This document shows positions 13,901 to 25,900 of a DNA stretch of 64,000 nucleotides, one piece after another. The notes beneath the pieces are model-generated. The model was not told where the DNA came from and searched no databases. It was given only the letters and a program-made list of their open reading frames with translations. Both the position numbers and the translations under genes were made by a program. Each line of letters begins with the position of its first letter. The first letter of the stretch is position 1. Source of the DNA: Pectinophora gossypiella (taxonomy: Eukaryota > Arthropoda > Insecta > Lepidoptera > Gelechiidae); contig NC_065425.1 of assembly GCF_024362695.1 (NCBI RefSeq), positions 11,413,001 through 11,477,000 of the forward strand, in the 5' to 3' direction.

Positions 13901-16900
13901 ACCAACCAAAATTTTAATGGACTTATGGAACGGTAAACCTTCTCCCCGCAACAATTCGTATCGGGCACGACCTCACCTTTGAGTCTTCAGTCTTAATGGC
14001 CGTAAGCCGCTAAGGAGTAAAACTGTGTCTAGGCAGCATGGCAAGAATGGCAATCACAGTAGATCTTACAGGTCGCAGTGCAACAGTGCATGAAATAGGC
14101 CTGCATAGACCCCAGGTTCAAAATAAAAGGAGTTTCCGGGGAGTGCTTTAGGGCAACTCTTCGTCTCGACTTTTCTTTCCACAGAAGAAAACAATCTGAT
14201 CATTCCTTTCTTCCAGGTGCCCAACGAAATGGGTTCAATGAACCCTCTCCGAGGATATCAGGGGGAGGACATAGAGATCCAGCTGCCCGGAAAGCTGACC
14301 GCCTACGACATCGACTGGCTCGCAGTGTGGTGCGTGGAGTACAGGCATAACTTCGGTCACGTCTTCATACCCAAGGACCTGGACGTTCCACCGGCGTTGG
14401 GGCAGACGAAAATCACTGTGAGTTATGGGATTGATGCTGTGATTGATGGGATGTGTGTTGCATTGCTTTCACATAAATAAAAGCCAAACGCCAAAGCCTG
14501 GCTTGATACAGCACGGCATCTTTTGCCTCATTTCTCGCAGGTATAACGTGAGTCAGGGGGAGGAACAGTATATCGAGTATATTAAGCCAACAGTGGCTTG
14601 ATAAGTCACAGGAGATCTTGCAGTAAAACGTGATAGCTACACAGCCACTGTTACCATCATCTGTTGAGATGTTGAAGACAACAGTCTTGATTGAAAGAGC
14701 TGAGAATAGCTTGATGCGAGTACGATTGTGAAAAAGAGGTTTTGAACATACATAAACTCATGCCGTAATTCCTAATGGGGTGGCCAGAGGTACAAGTAAT
14801 CAAAGACAACTTGCACCCACTGTTGGCACGATGAAAGGACCAGATAGGAGTATCTGGTAAAAGAAAGAGTTCTTTGGGCTGTTACGGGTTCAATCTCCGT
14901 CATTTTACTTAGAATGTGAATGACTAATAAATTAGCAAAATATAATATACAGGCTGTTAGTGACATTGTAACTAATACTGAGGGGGGTGATTCAACTCAT
15001 GATTCTGATAAATGTTTTTTTTTTAATTATTTTCAATTGGCGATGGAAAAATCCACTTGATATTAACTCACAATAATGTACTGAATCACCCCCATCAGTA
15101 TTCGTTAAGATGTCACTTATACCCCGTACAAGTACTTACTTACATAATATTTTGGTCCTAAAAATTCAGCTTTTAACAACGCGGGAATTTAATGTTCTAA
15201 CTTTCAGCGCTGCCTGGATAAATGCTAACTTTCTATTTAACCATATTTCTTTTCAGGGAAAAAGGAAACCAAAACGCCCTTCTGCCATTAAATCTCAAAG
15301 ACTAATTGTACCACCGAAATATGTCACCCCATCATGGTTTTCATTTGACTGGTTTCCATAACTAATAACATGAGCAGCCATTTTATCGTCTTCTACTTAG
15401 TGAAAACCAAGTAAGCGCCATTTTGAAAATACGCATTTGGATGTCAATAGACATTATTTTTCTTTTTTTGACGTGACTTATTATAGATTTGCCGCCAAGT
15501 GCATTAACTACTTGGCCGGATAAATGCGGAGCGCGGGCTCTCACGCGATACAAAATTCGCAATAGGCAAGCTAGTTTCAATGCAGGAAAAAAAATAGGTT
15601 TGAAATTTTACCCGGAATGAAATTAATGGAAAAAAATCGAGGTTTTGTTGAAGAAAATCACATTTTTCAAAAAAGCGCTTACCTGGTTTTTACGATTAGA
15701 AGACGAAATTTTAATAGCAATTTAGGGCATAGCACTCGCATATCGCGCTATTTAGCATGCTATGATGGCGTTTTGCCGTTTGTCCCGCTCATCAAGTTTC
15801 ATATTAATTAATAAGTATGTTAAAGGAGCGAATTGCTGTACTTTATTACGTCGGAACGGCCATCATAGTTATGTGATAAATAAGCTATTATGTCGCGCCG
15901 CGAGCGGTAAGCGTGTGTTATGCTACGACTACATTTTGTGATACGAATTAATTAATTTTAGTACAGTCATGAGCAATATAATATACCCACTTTAGGACTC
16001 TGTCGCACTAACATATTTGACATTTATTGAGACTTACAGTTCAATTTGTCAAAAAAGTTAATGTGACATGGTACCAAAGTGTATACATATTAATGCTCGT
16101 GATCGTACCAGTTGAACCGGCTGGAATCCAATCCAAAACCGGTATTTCGGGTAGACAACTAGAAAAGCTACGAGCAACTGTTTTATTCGGTTTTAAATCT
16201 GAATTTTAACTAAAATGAGTAGGTAAGAAAAATAAAGAGTTATTATGAGGTAAAAATACAATATTTAAGTTACTAAATTAATTCGTATAACAAGACTGAA
16301 AAGAAGACTCATGTCCGTTTTTACCAAAAAGGTGAATTTTGAATCCCTTAGCAGTATTTAAGAGGCAAGATAAGGATCATCCAGTTTTTGAATTGCGGAC
16401 GATGATTCGCATTACTCTGATTGATTCTTATCGCATAAGAACGAGTCCGTCAAATAAACGGACCCGAAGTGGCCGCAAAACTAGTTGTCTGGTAGCTTGA
16501 GCACTACCTCCATCGGATATCCCATAGTAATTTTGTAGATGGCATTAACTACTTGGCCGGACTGGGGAGCGCTGAGGGCTTCCACCCGGTACATAAATTT
16601 AAGACAACAGGCCTGAAGGTGCCCCTTTAAGCGCGAACCTCGGCTCAGGGCGTCGTCTGAGAGGAAGAATTCCTATTTGAAAAAATTAATTGACCCTAAT
16701 GCCCCTAGTGGGTTCCTATTAGTATAGGACTACTGATGCCTATACGGCAAAAAAGGGATATATACACCAGGGGAATTTCGGTGAAAACGGGCATGAGAAT
16801 TTCATACCTAATAACTACTAAACTATTTTAAGGTCGTAAGGCTCAGATTTCATAGTTTTAACTATCGGTAATCCAGGCCATACGAGGTTCCGTCAGTGGG

Positions 16901-19900
16901 TACTTTTTGGAAAGATTTTACAGCTCTTACGTCTATGAACTGTTGTTATGACTGTGTTGTTATTAATAAATGATTGTTTACTAACCGTTCCGCCATGTTT
17001 CTCTTGCTTTCCTCTGGACTTGGATGTTGCTTTACAGCCTGCTTGGTGGTATAACCCTGTAAGTACCATTTCATTTACAACACCTTAATTAACTAAAAAA
17101 ACAATCCGTGCTTTGGTCCCAGTTACTACTTACTGATGTAACTACGTAGTCGTTAAATGACCCATGTTAGGGGCCTTTGCCGGCTCAATAGTAACCCTGA
17201 CAGGGTTGATGAGGTTGGTAATCCACCTCACAACCCACACGACAGAAGAAATCAAACTCAAAAATATATTTATGCAGTTACACTTTGAATCAGGAGATTG
17301 TGACGCGAGTGTGGTATGTGGCGGCGTTTAGCGGTGCGGGCCACAGGAAGCGGGCCTTGCAGCCGTCCAGAACGGTTCCATACCAACCTGTGAGATTAAT
17401 CTACTCCTCGACGGCCTGAGACATAGCAGAAGCTCACGACTATACCCCAATTGGTATAGACAGAAGTCCTAAGACCCACACCTCACCGAGCTTTCTGTTA
17501 GACCAACGGAAAACGCCGTACCTATGCGCCTAACCGGCAGCCTGATACGATGAAGTATTTTAAAAAAAATCACTAACTTCACCACATAGAACTCGTGTAG
17601 TTTCACCACATACGCTATAACTTCTGACTTGTCTATTTCACCCTCTTGCTTTTAAGTAACCATACACGGAAAACATTCCCACTTAAGTTGGCTATTACAT
17701 TCTTTTCACATAAACATCCATTGTCCTATGTCTAAACAAACTGTGCTGTTTCAGACGAGCTCAACCACTTCCCAAACACCGTTTAATGCTGCTAACAATT
17801 GTAAGGAGATACTTGATAAAAGATTGCAAGTCAAGTGGGAAATACAGGTAAATATAACAACTATGATGTTTATAATAAGTATTATTATACTTTAGATTTT
17901 CTATAATTCACGTGAATGAAGCCAAAGGACTCGTAATAAATCCAAATTCCACCTTACTTCGTATGGGATTTGTTCATTATAGATTTAGGATGTAAGAAGT
18001 ACCGTTGGCCGTTTGTCAGCCAGGTCTGAGATTGTCCTTAGTATTTTACTAATAGGACTATAGGACACAATTCACACATTTGAACATTGCTCTATCAAAT
18101 AGTGTTGTTTTCAACTAATGCGAAATCTTTTGGCTATATTTACAAAACGAAAAACATTGATATCATTTCAATAATCATTAATTTTCATCTTGATTTTATT
18201 TTGTTACAATATTTTATACCTAAGTAACTAAATTGACATCGTAAATAATTAGTTTAATTTTTTCACATTCAAGCAAGTGAGAGAAATACTAAGGTAATAG
18301 TCTTAAGAAGCATTTTATTTATAAATGTATAAATACTAAATGCAATCTTCATTTAATTAATTAACATACCTAATGTCATGTGTAGTTTGTGTAAGTGCCT
18401 GTTGGCTAAAACTAGCTCAACCCGAGCCCAACTTGAGTTTTTGCTTAAAAGTCCTGGGTTCGATTCTCAGTTGGATATGGCTCAAAAAATGGTTCACAAA
18501 TCAAAAAATATTGGGGTCTGTACGCCACATTGAAGCAATTCATCTAAAAAAAGCAAATAAGTATATTGCGCACTCAATTTTATTTAGATGAATTGGTTGT
18601 GTGGTTCCTTTTAAGAACCCCTTTTTGTGTTATTATGCTCGAAGTGTTTCACAGTTAGGCAAAGGACCCATTCTTTTCTTCCACTCTGCAGTGCTAGAAA
18701 TCTTCTTCTTTAGGTAACATAAGGACTCTGTCTACCTCTATTCAAACCGAATTCTTTATCTTCTTTATAAAACAAGACCGCCATCTCTTTTATTTGTTCC
18801 ATGTAAACTCTTCTTGGTCTTCCCCTTCCTCTCTTCCCTTCTATCTTTCCTTACAGAATTCGTCGTGTCTTGTTAAGTCCAAAGAAATCTTAGGAAATAA
18901 AAAGTTTCCACTCAAAGGTTTTCACAGCCACATTCAAGTTCGCACAAAAACATTTACGATGCAAATCCACCCAGCAATTTCCCATAATTTAGTAGAACAG
19001 GGGTTCTCAAAGTTTTTACTTAACGGAACACCAGCTAAAGAAGCTTCATTAAATGGAATCCTATATTAACACATTCATGCTAACAACGTAGGTATACGTC
19101 GAAAATCAATCTAAGTGATGTAGCACATCGTTTTATCACGCCGAAATAAAAACATGAGTAAAGCGTAGAACGTACAAGAACGTTGTATATCCGTATAAAA
19201 ATCATAAAACTACGTACTAGCGCCACACCATATCTAAATCTCGGACTTCTAGCGCCACTGGAAATGTGTTTTATTTCATAATGATTCCCAGTCACTCACA
19301 CAGTTACAAGTACCCACACCACAAACGCACAACGTCATCACACGGTGACCTTTGTACGCGCCGCCATACTGTCAGTAAGGCTGTTGCGCTCGCAGCGGGA
19401 ACACGACGCAAACCAATTACGCGCGAAATCACCGTCGTAAGTAAACATTAATTTTCTCGATGTTTTTGTGTATTGTAAGTTATATTTCGGTAATAATTTT
19501 GATCTACTATCATTTAATTTTCATTAATTTTATTGTTTTAGATGGAAAGTAAGAGGAAATCTAAAAAAAGACGACCCAAAGGAAAAGACAAAAATGAGAC
19601 CTGCAATAGAAAAAATACGACGAAATCTATTGAAATGGACACGGTAAGTTATTTTTTATTTATAAGAACTAGGCAGGTAACTATCTAAATATACAATTTT
19701 GTAATAAACAATTTAGGTGTCAGTTATTGGGTTCTTGTGAGCTGATAAATCCTACTAATATTATAAATCTGAAAATTTGTTTGCTACGTTTTTACGCCTA
19801 AACCGCTGGTGCAAAATTTCATGGAATTCCATGAAATTTTGCACATAGATAGACCATATCCCGAAAAAAACATAGGATACTTTTTATCCCGGGAAACAAT

Positions 19901-22900
19901 AAGGTTCTCGCGGGATTCCGATGTGAGCGAATGTAGTCGCGGGGCAGAAGCTATAGTTTTACATAATTTTACTGTCTGCAGGAGGAGAAACGACCACAAC
20001 GGACGAACAAGGCTTCAATGAAAATGTTTGAAGATAATGTCTCGTCACGGCAAAGTACACCAGACCCATGTAGCGACGATGGAGAGTATGGCTCCGATGA
20101 AGAATATGATCCTGCCTCTGACGATTCAGACAGCAGTGTTGTTAGTGATTTGGAATTTTGTTGCAGACGCACTAAACCATCGTTGGGGAGCAGGTCTGAG
20201 TCTGAAGTTGGTACAGATAATGACGATGATAACGAAACCGATTCGTTTTCGGAAGCTTCAAGTAATAGCAGTATTTTTGACTCTCATCGCCGCCACCGTT
20301 AAGCTCTTAAACGTTCCCATTCAACCACTTCAAACAATGGCACAAACAAACCTAAAACAAAACAGGCGAAAGTTGAACATGCTGATGACAGTGCAGACAC
20401 AATTTTTTTGCATTCAGAAACTTTAAGGAACAACTTGGGTGATATAAATGTTTTAGAAATCTCATCTTTGCTTCCTGACCCGACAGAAATAGAAAATATG
20501 TCAATTTGTACGAGAAATCAGTCACCTCTGGCATCGCCGCCGCCACCGGATCCGGTTGAAGCTGAAAGAAATGACTCACCTGCGTCGCCGCCGCCACCGG
20601 ATCCGGTTGAAGCTGACAGAAATGACTCACCTGCGTCGCCGCCGCCACCGGATCTGGTTGAAGCTGAAAGAAATGACTCACCTGTTTCGCCTCCGCCACC
20701 GGATTCGGTTGAAGCTGAAAGAAATGACTCACCTGCGTCGCTGCCGCCACCGGATCCGGTTGAAGCTGAAAGAAATGACTCACCTGGTTCGCCGCCGCCA
20801 CCGGATCCTGTTGAAGCTGAAAGAAATGACTCACCTGGTTCGTCGCCGCCATCGGATCCGGTTGAAGCTGAAAGAAATGACTCACCTGGGTCACCGCCGC
20901 CACCGGATCCGGTTGAAGCTGAAAGAAATGACTCACCTGCGTCGCCGCCGCCACCGGATCCGGTTGAAGCTGAAAGAAATAACTCACCTGCGTCGCCGCC
21001 ACCACCGGATCCGGTTGAAGCTGAAAGGAATGACTCACCTGCGTCGCCGTCGCCACCGGATCTGGTTGAAGCTGAAAGAAATGACTCACCTGCGTCGCCG
21101 CCGCCACCGAATCCGGTTGAAGCTGAAAGAAATAACTCGCCCCGTGCGTCACTAATGCCATCAAGATCTGAAGATGCCCAAAGAAATAATCCGACCGGAA
21201 TCCCGGAAGAGGGTAATGTTAGACAGTCTGGTAACGACATTGAAGCTCCAAATGACTGGGAAACTACAAAAGCGTTGTTTGAATTTGATGCCCTTTCTGC
21301 GGGTGCTCAATTTAATGTCGGCCCAGGTACGACGGTCATAGATGTTTTTCATAAAACGTATATAAACGTAAATTACTTAAAATGCAAATTATGCACAAAA
21401 AAGAAAATTAGAAAAGAAACTGGTCTAAGATGCAAAGGCTGTGACGATAAGCCAGCATTATGTGCTCTTTGTTTCGAAGAATGGCATAGCCAGGTATAAT
21501 TTGTAGCTGTCTTGTCAGTTGTGTCTTAGTTTAATCAGTGGTCAATTGTTAAATTTAATTCTAAGTACAAAAAATATATGTGTGATCTCATGGGCCAAGA
21601 TATAATCAAAGATGCTTTTAGATTTAAGTGCAATTGCTAATCAAGAAATATTATTGTTATATCAAGACTGATTAGTACGAATTTAAATATTAGCTTTTCA
21701 GGATATTGTTAATTAAAAACGTACAATTATAATATTATTAGATACCTATAAATAGGTTAATTATTCTAGTATGAAGCTATATCCTAAATTGTGAGACTGA
21801 TTAAGAAAAAATAATAAAAACAAACATAACCTTTAGTGTTTTATTGACTGAATAATACCTAAAAACTACATAACAATGCTTAAGTACTGAAAAATAACGA
21901 AACGTATATTATGTACGTCCTTGTTCATTAAAAAAATAAACTTGATGCAATGTTTTGTAGCACTACATGAATAACCGTCAACGTACATAAGCGTCCCTTC
22001 GTATTAAAAACGTGTATTAGCAATTTCTTACAGCAGAACGTAAACATACGTTAACGTACACGTGCGTTTCGGTATTACTAGCTAATATGAAAACTATGCT
22101 CTGAAACACAGCGTACACCAACGTTACCGTGATAAAACGTTGTTACATAAGCACAAAATTTAAAAAACTTTTTGTGACGCAACGGTTATAAACGTTAACG
22201 TTTATACACGTTCTAGTATTTCTGGCGAGTGTATTAACTAAACTAGAAAGCACAACGTATATTCACGGTACCGTGATAAGACGTGGCTACTTATTCAATA
22301 GATAAAATACATGTTTAGTGGCACAACGCCTATAAATGTTGACGTGTTATGACGTTAGGTCTTTAATAGACAAGCAAAATGTTTATGAACTATGCCGGAA
22401 CGTATATATACGTTGACGTATAATTACGTTCTTTTTGTAATTCAGGGTGCAATCTTTATTTTGTGTGACAAAACGTATGTATACGTTGACGTTATACAAC
22501 GTTAGTGTGAAGATGTATGTATGATAATTATTTTATATTTCTCGGGACGTGTATGAACGTCGTTTAATTTTGTATGGAAAGACCATGCGCAACGCCTCAT
22601 CTGACGGACTTAGTGGGATGCTTGCATGAACGTGTTAAATGGCACAGTAGAGTCAGTAAACGGTTTTACCTCTTATTTGCCAGGCACAAGTCTGATTTTG
22701 AAGTGGGTTTTTTCTTTTTGAACTGTTTTTCTTTTAGTTAGGCAAGAAACTTCTGCTTTATTGACTCTACTAGCAACAAAACAAAGACGCTGTAATTTAA
22801 ATGAGCACCAAAACTTTTAAAGATCTTAAGAAATATAAGAAACATTTTAAAAATATTTTTGAAAAGGAAACATTTTATTCTTCACTTTAATTTAAACAAA

Positions 22901-25900
22901 GAATGTAATTTTGCGGAAACCAACGGCTAGCAAATTAAGAATACTTAAGTAATGTTTAGTTCACAATATACAAAATTATTTTACAACATGGTTGGTGGAT
23001 TAACAAATCTGGAAATAAAGATTCCGCAGAACATAAGGAAAAGTTCCCCGGGGGCTTAAAAAGGCCACATTGAAGCAATTCATCTACAAAGCAATATTGC
23101 AATTTGACATTTGCGTATAAAAGTAAATACGCAATGTCATGAAAAGTCAAATAGCAATATTGCTTTTTTAGGTGAATTGCTTCAATCTGGCGTTTTTAAG
23201 CCCCCGGGTGACTTTTCCTTAGGTTCTGCGGAACCCACTTTGGGAATCGCTGTAGTAGACAATTAACTAAATGGTTCCGCTGTGGGGCGGCTCGCCCCCT
23301 GCTATTCCTCCGAGATTTCACCATAATCACCGCTTTAGTAGGAAGGAGTCGATTTGTAAAACGCCCGGTAAATGATAAACCACATTCATTCTATCCAACG
23401 GATTTTGGCTGGTGGAAACCGATGTTCCAGTAAAAATCTCGTAAAAACCATATTATCCTGATTTTCTTCAACAAATTGAGACCACATATTTTTACCTGGA
23501 TTGCAACTAGCGTGTGAAAAATTAGAATCAACAAGTTTTTGTAAATAAGTCGTTAAATTATCAATAGTGTCGATCTTACAGATTCCTTAAGTAATAATTC
23601 AGTTCCAATACTAGCTTTGTCCCTTTCTTTCACTTATCATAACTGAAGGACAGTACTAGCCGCAATAGCAGAGCCGAAATCGGCATCAGTCTCGTAATCA
23701 TATAACTATTTCGTTTGGTAATTGATCTTCAAAAACGAAATGGCCCTACTCTAATAACTCCACCTAAACTCTAACCTATCTACTCATTCTGTATCCACCC
23801 ACTTCTGGGTATAGGCCTTCTCTCTTTCACGTCATCCTTCCCTGTGCAACTCTCATCCACTGCTTTCCGGCATACCTCACAATGTCATCCGACTCGATAA
23901 CCCTAACCTAACTCCATCAAAAGACCCATCAATACTCTCATCTAATGAGCGTTTCTCTTCCAGGGTGACCAGGTCCAGATAACTCTATCAGCTCGTCTTC
24001 GCAAAGAGCAATACATGGCATTTGGAATATCCGGCGCTGAAGGGCGGCCCGCCATGCTGGGTGCTGATGTCGTTGTCGCTTTCTGGGATACCAGGTGAGA
24101 TAAGTGGGAATATATTGGAAGGCTTTGATTTTTGATGTTTATACACATGGCTCGAGAAGTCTAATGTCAATAGCTTTCCCTTCGCGACTTCCTGTAGTTT
24201 CATGTGCAGTTATAACTAACTAGAAGGTACTAGGAATACTCCAGGACTCCAGACTCAGGTATGTACGTTATTGTTCTAATACTAAAAGTCGCGTTGCTGA
24301 TGACTGTTCATCACGAAACAAAGATGATACGGAGCATATTCTATCATGCTGCACCATTATGGGTCGGTGGAGAAATATCCAGACCCGAATACATTCTGAA
24401 AGAGCAACTGGGGATTGCATTCGGCACCTCTAGTTCGGTGATCTATTATCCTGTAACGAAACTATTGAATATATCCAGGGCTGATCAACCGCGAGTGGCA
24501 GACTACACGATATCCCACCTGGCGCAGTGTGACGGGGAGAGAGGAGTGTGTCCGGACGCCAGGCTTGGAGGGAGCAACGATGCTGTTTTAGGTGAGGACA
24601 TGTATTTTATTGAACTAGCCCCATTTTATAACACGTTAACAAATATCGTACCGTTTAAAAAAGAACATCCACTTGGATGATCATTTCGACTAAGAGACGC
24701 AACGTATATTTGCTTGGAAGTAAATTTCGTACATCTATTAGTAGAAACTCTTGTGATACCCATAACTGGTTCTGACGCATAGTTGTCAGAAGCAATGGAT
24801 GGAGGCCTTTACTCATTCAACAGGCCTGAGATGGTCAGTTTATACCAATCAAAGAAATTGGCTTAAAAACGCAACTTCCTAATCAATACCAACAAAAGAA
24901 CCTTTTACAATTTTCAGTATCCGGCCAGCAAAAGAATGGCGTAACAACCATCACGTACAGACGCCCTCTAGCAGCGAAGGAACCCTCGAAAGACAAGGAG
25001 ATCCTCACATCAAGGTCCCAGTCAGTCATCGCGGCCTTCGGTCCGCTGAACTCCCGATACGAAGCCAACGCTCACTCCTTCATGGATACTACCAGGAATG
25101 ATGTGCAGCTGGACTTTGGAGCTAATGTAAGTTTATAGTCAGTCTTAAATTCGATGGGTTTTAAGAAACTTTACTTATAACCAATTTGGGAAGAGACGAC
25201 AATTTGTGGTACGTTTTGATCTGCTTATTAGTTGCTCAGCCCTTCATCCATACTACCAGGAGCGATGTGTAACTTGAGTTTGAGGCTATTGTAGGTTGCT
25301 TTATGTTTTTATATTAGATTTTAAGGTTTTATGGTTGATCTCTCGGTCATATCGGTGCACACCGTAAAGAACGCCATATACCAAACAAAATTTCGAGCAT
25401 CCGGAAATATTAATTTCTCCCACAGAATGACAACACATGCCTCGGGTTAGCAGAGCTGGACACCAGCGGGCCTGCACCGTGGCCGGCGCGCGTCATCGCC
25501 GGCGTTACCAACCTCACGGCGCGCATCGGCCCCGCCGGCGGCGTGCGCGGATACACGCCCATCACTGGTAAATTGAGGGACCCGGGGGTAGTTGCGGATT
25601 TTTCGAAAAAGCTAGGTTTAACATCTGATCTGTCGAAATACCAGAAAAAATTGAATTTATAATGAGTATTTCCAGAATTGGTATCTACTAATCTATCTAC
25701 TTAGTAGTACTTTCGTGGTTAACAGGATTCGTACCCGATTGATGGCAATAGGCTCACCCCCTGGGTGTATCAGTGGGTATATAATAGTGTACATAGGTAC
25801 ACTTCTGCGTATCTATTTGGGGATACATGTGTTATGTGTTATGTTGTTCTTCTCGTAAAGAGAGCTAGGATTCAACATTCCATAGAATGTTAATTGCCAT

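Larger units (their letters stand above)
14418..17037 (+). other. Intron of the knk-like gene between DM13-2 and the micro-exon
   Basis: Contains an inverted-repeat element at 14956-15117 (arms around aatactgaggggggtgattca), the candidate alternative terminal exon, a dispersed repeat (15720-15890, opposite copy at 63100-63310), a mariner-like MITE (15961-16108) and another dispersed repeat (16535-16720, related to 5832-5990, 15470-15560 and 62548-62630). Confidence 0.65.
19066..22638 (+). mobile_element. piggyBac-like transposon with TTAA target duplications
   Basis: TTAA at 19066-19069 and 22635-22638 directly flank inverted ends CACATTCATGC (19070-19080) and GCATGAACGTG (22624-22634), 10 of 11 complementary. 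TTAA duplication is the hallmark of piggyBac. The element (19070-22634, 3,565 bp) holds a plus-strand gene with a piggyBac-type C-terminal Zn-finger, AACGTA..TACGTT palindromes at both ends (19084-19215; 21900-22565) and otherwise AT-rich DNA. It sits inside a hAT-like element. It is probably non-autonomous, because no DDE catalytic domain is present. Confidence 0.85.
18990..23260. mobile_element. hAT-like non-autonomous transposon, interrupted by a piggyBac-like element
   Basis: Ends at 18998 (CAGGGGTTCTCAAAGT) and 23252 (right end, reverse-complement CAGCGATTCCCAAAGT) match the hAT terminal pattern CAGNGGTTCTCAAA. They are flanked by TAGTAGAA (18990-18997) and TAGTAGAC (23253-23260), an 8-bp duplication with one mismatch, as hAT elements make. 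Removing the inner element leaves about 690 bp without a transposase. Near its right end lies a hairpin (23010-23242) that includes a family-H MITE. Confidence 0.65.

Noticed and set aside
20352..21240. Long ORFs on both strands and other frames across the Pro-rich repeat
   Set aside because: They arise because a 51-bp unit keeps all frames periodic; only the frame continuing into the cysteine finger has other coding evidence.
22037..22565. CRISPR-like array
   Set aside because: Regular spacing, but cores and spacers both vary, spacers resemble each other in alternation, and this is an insect genome.
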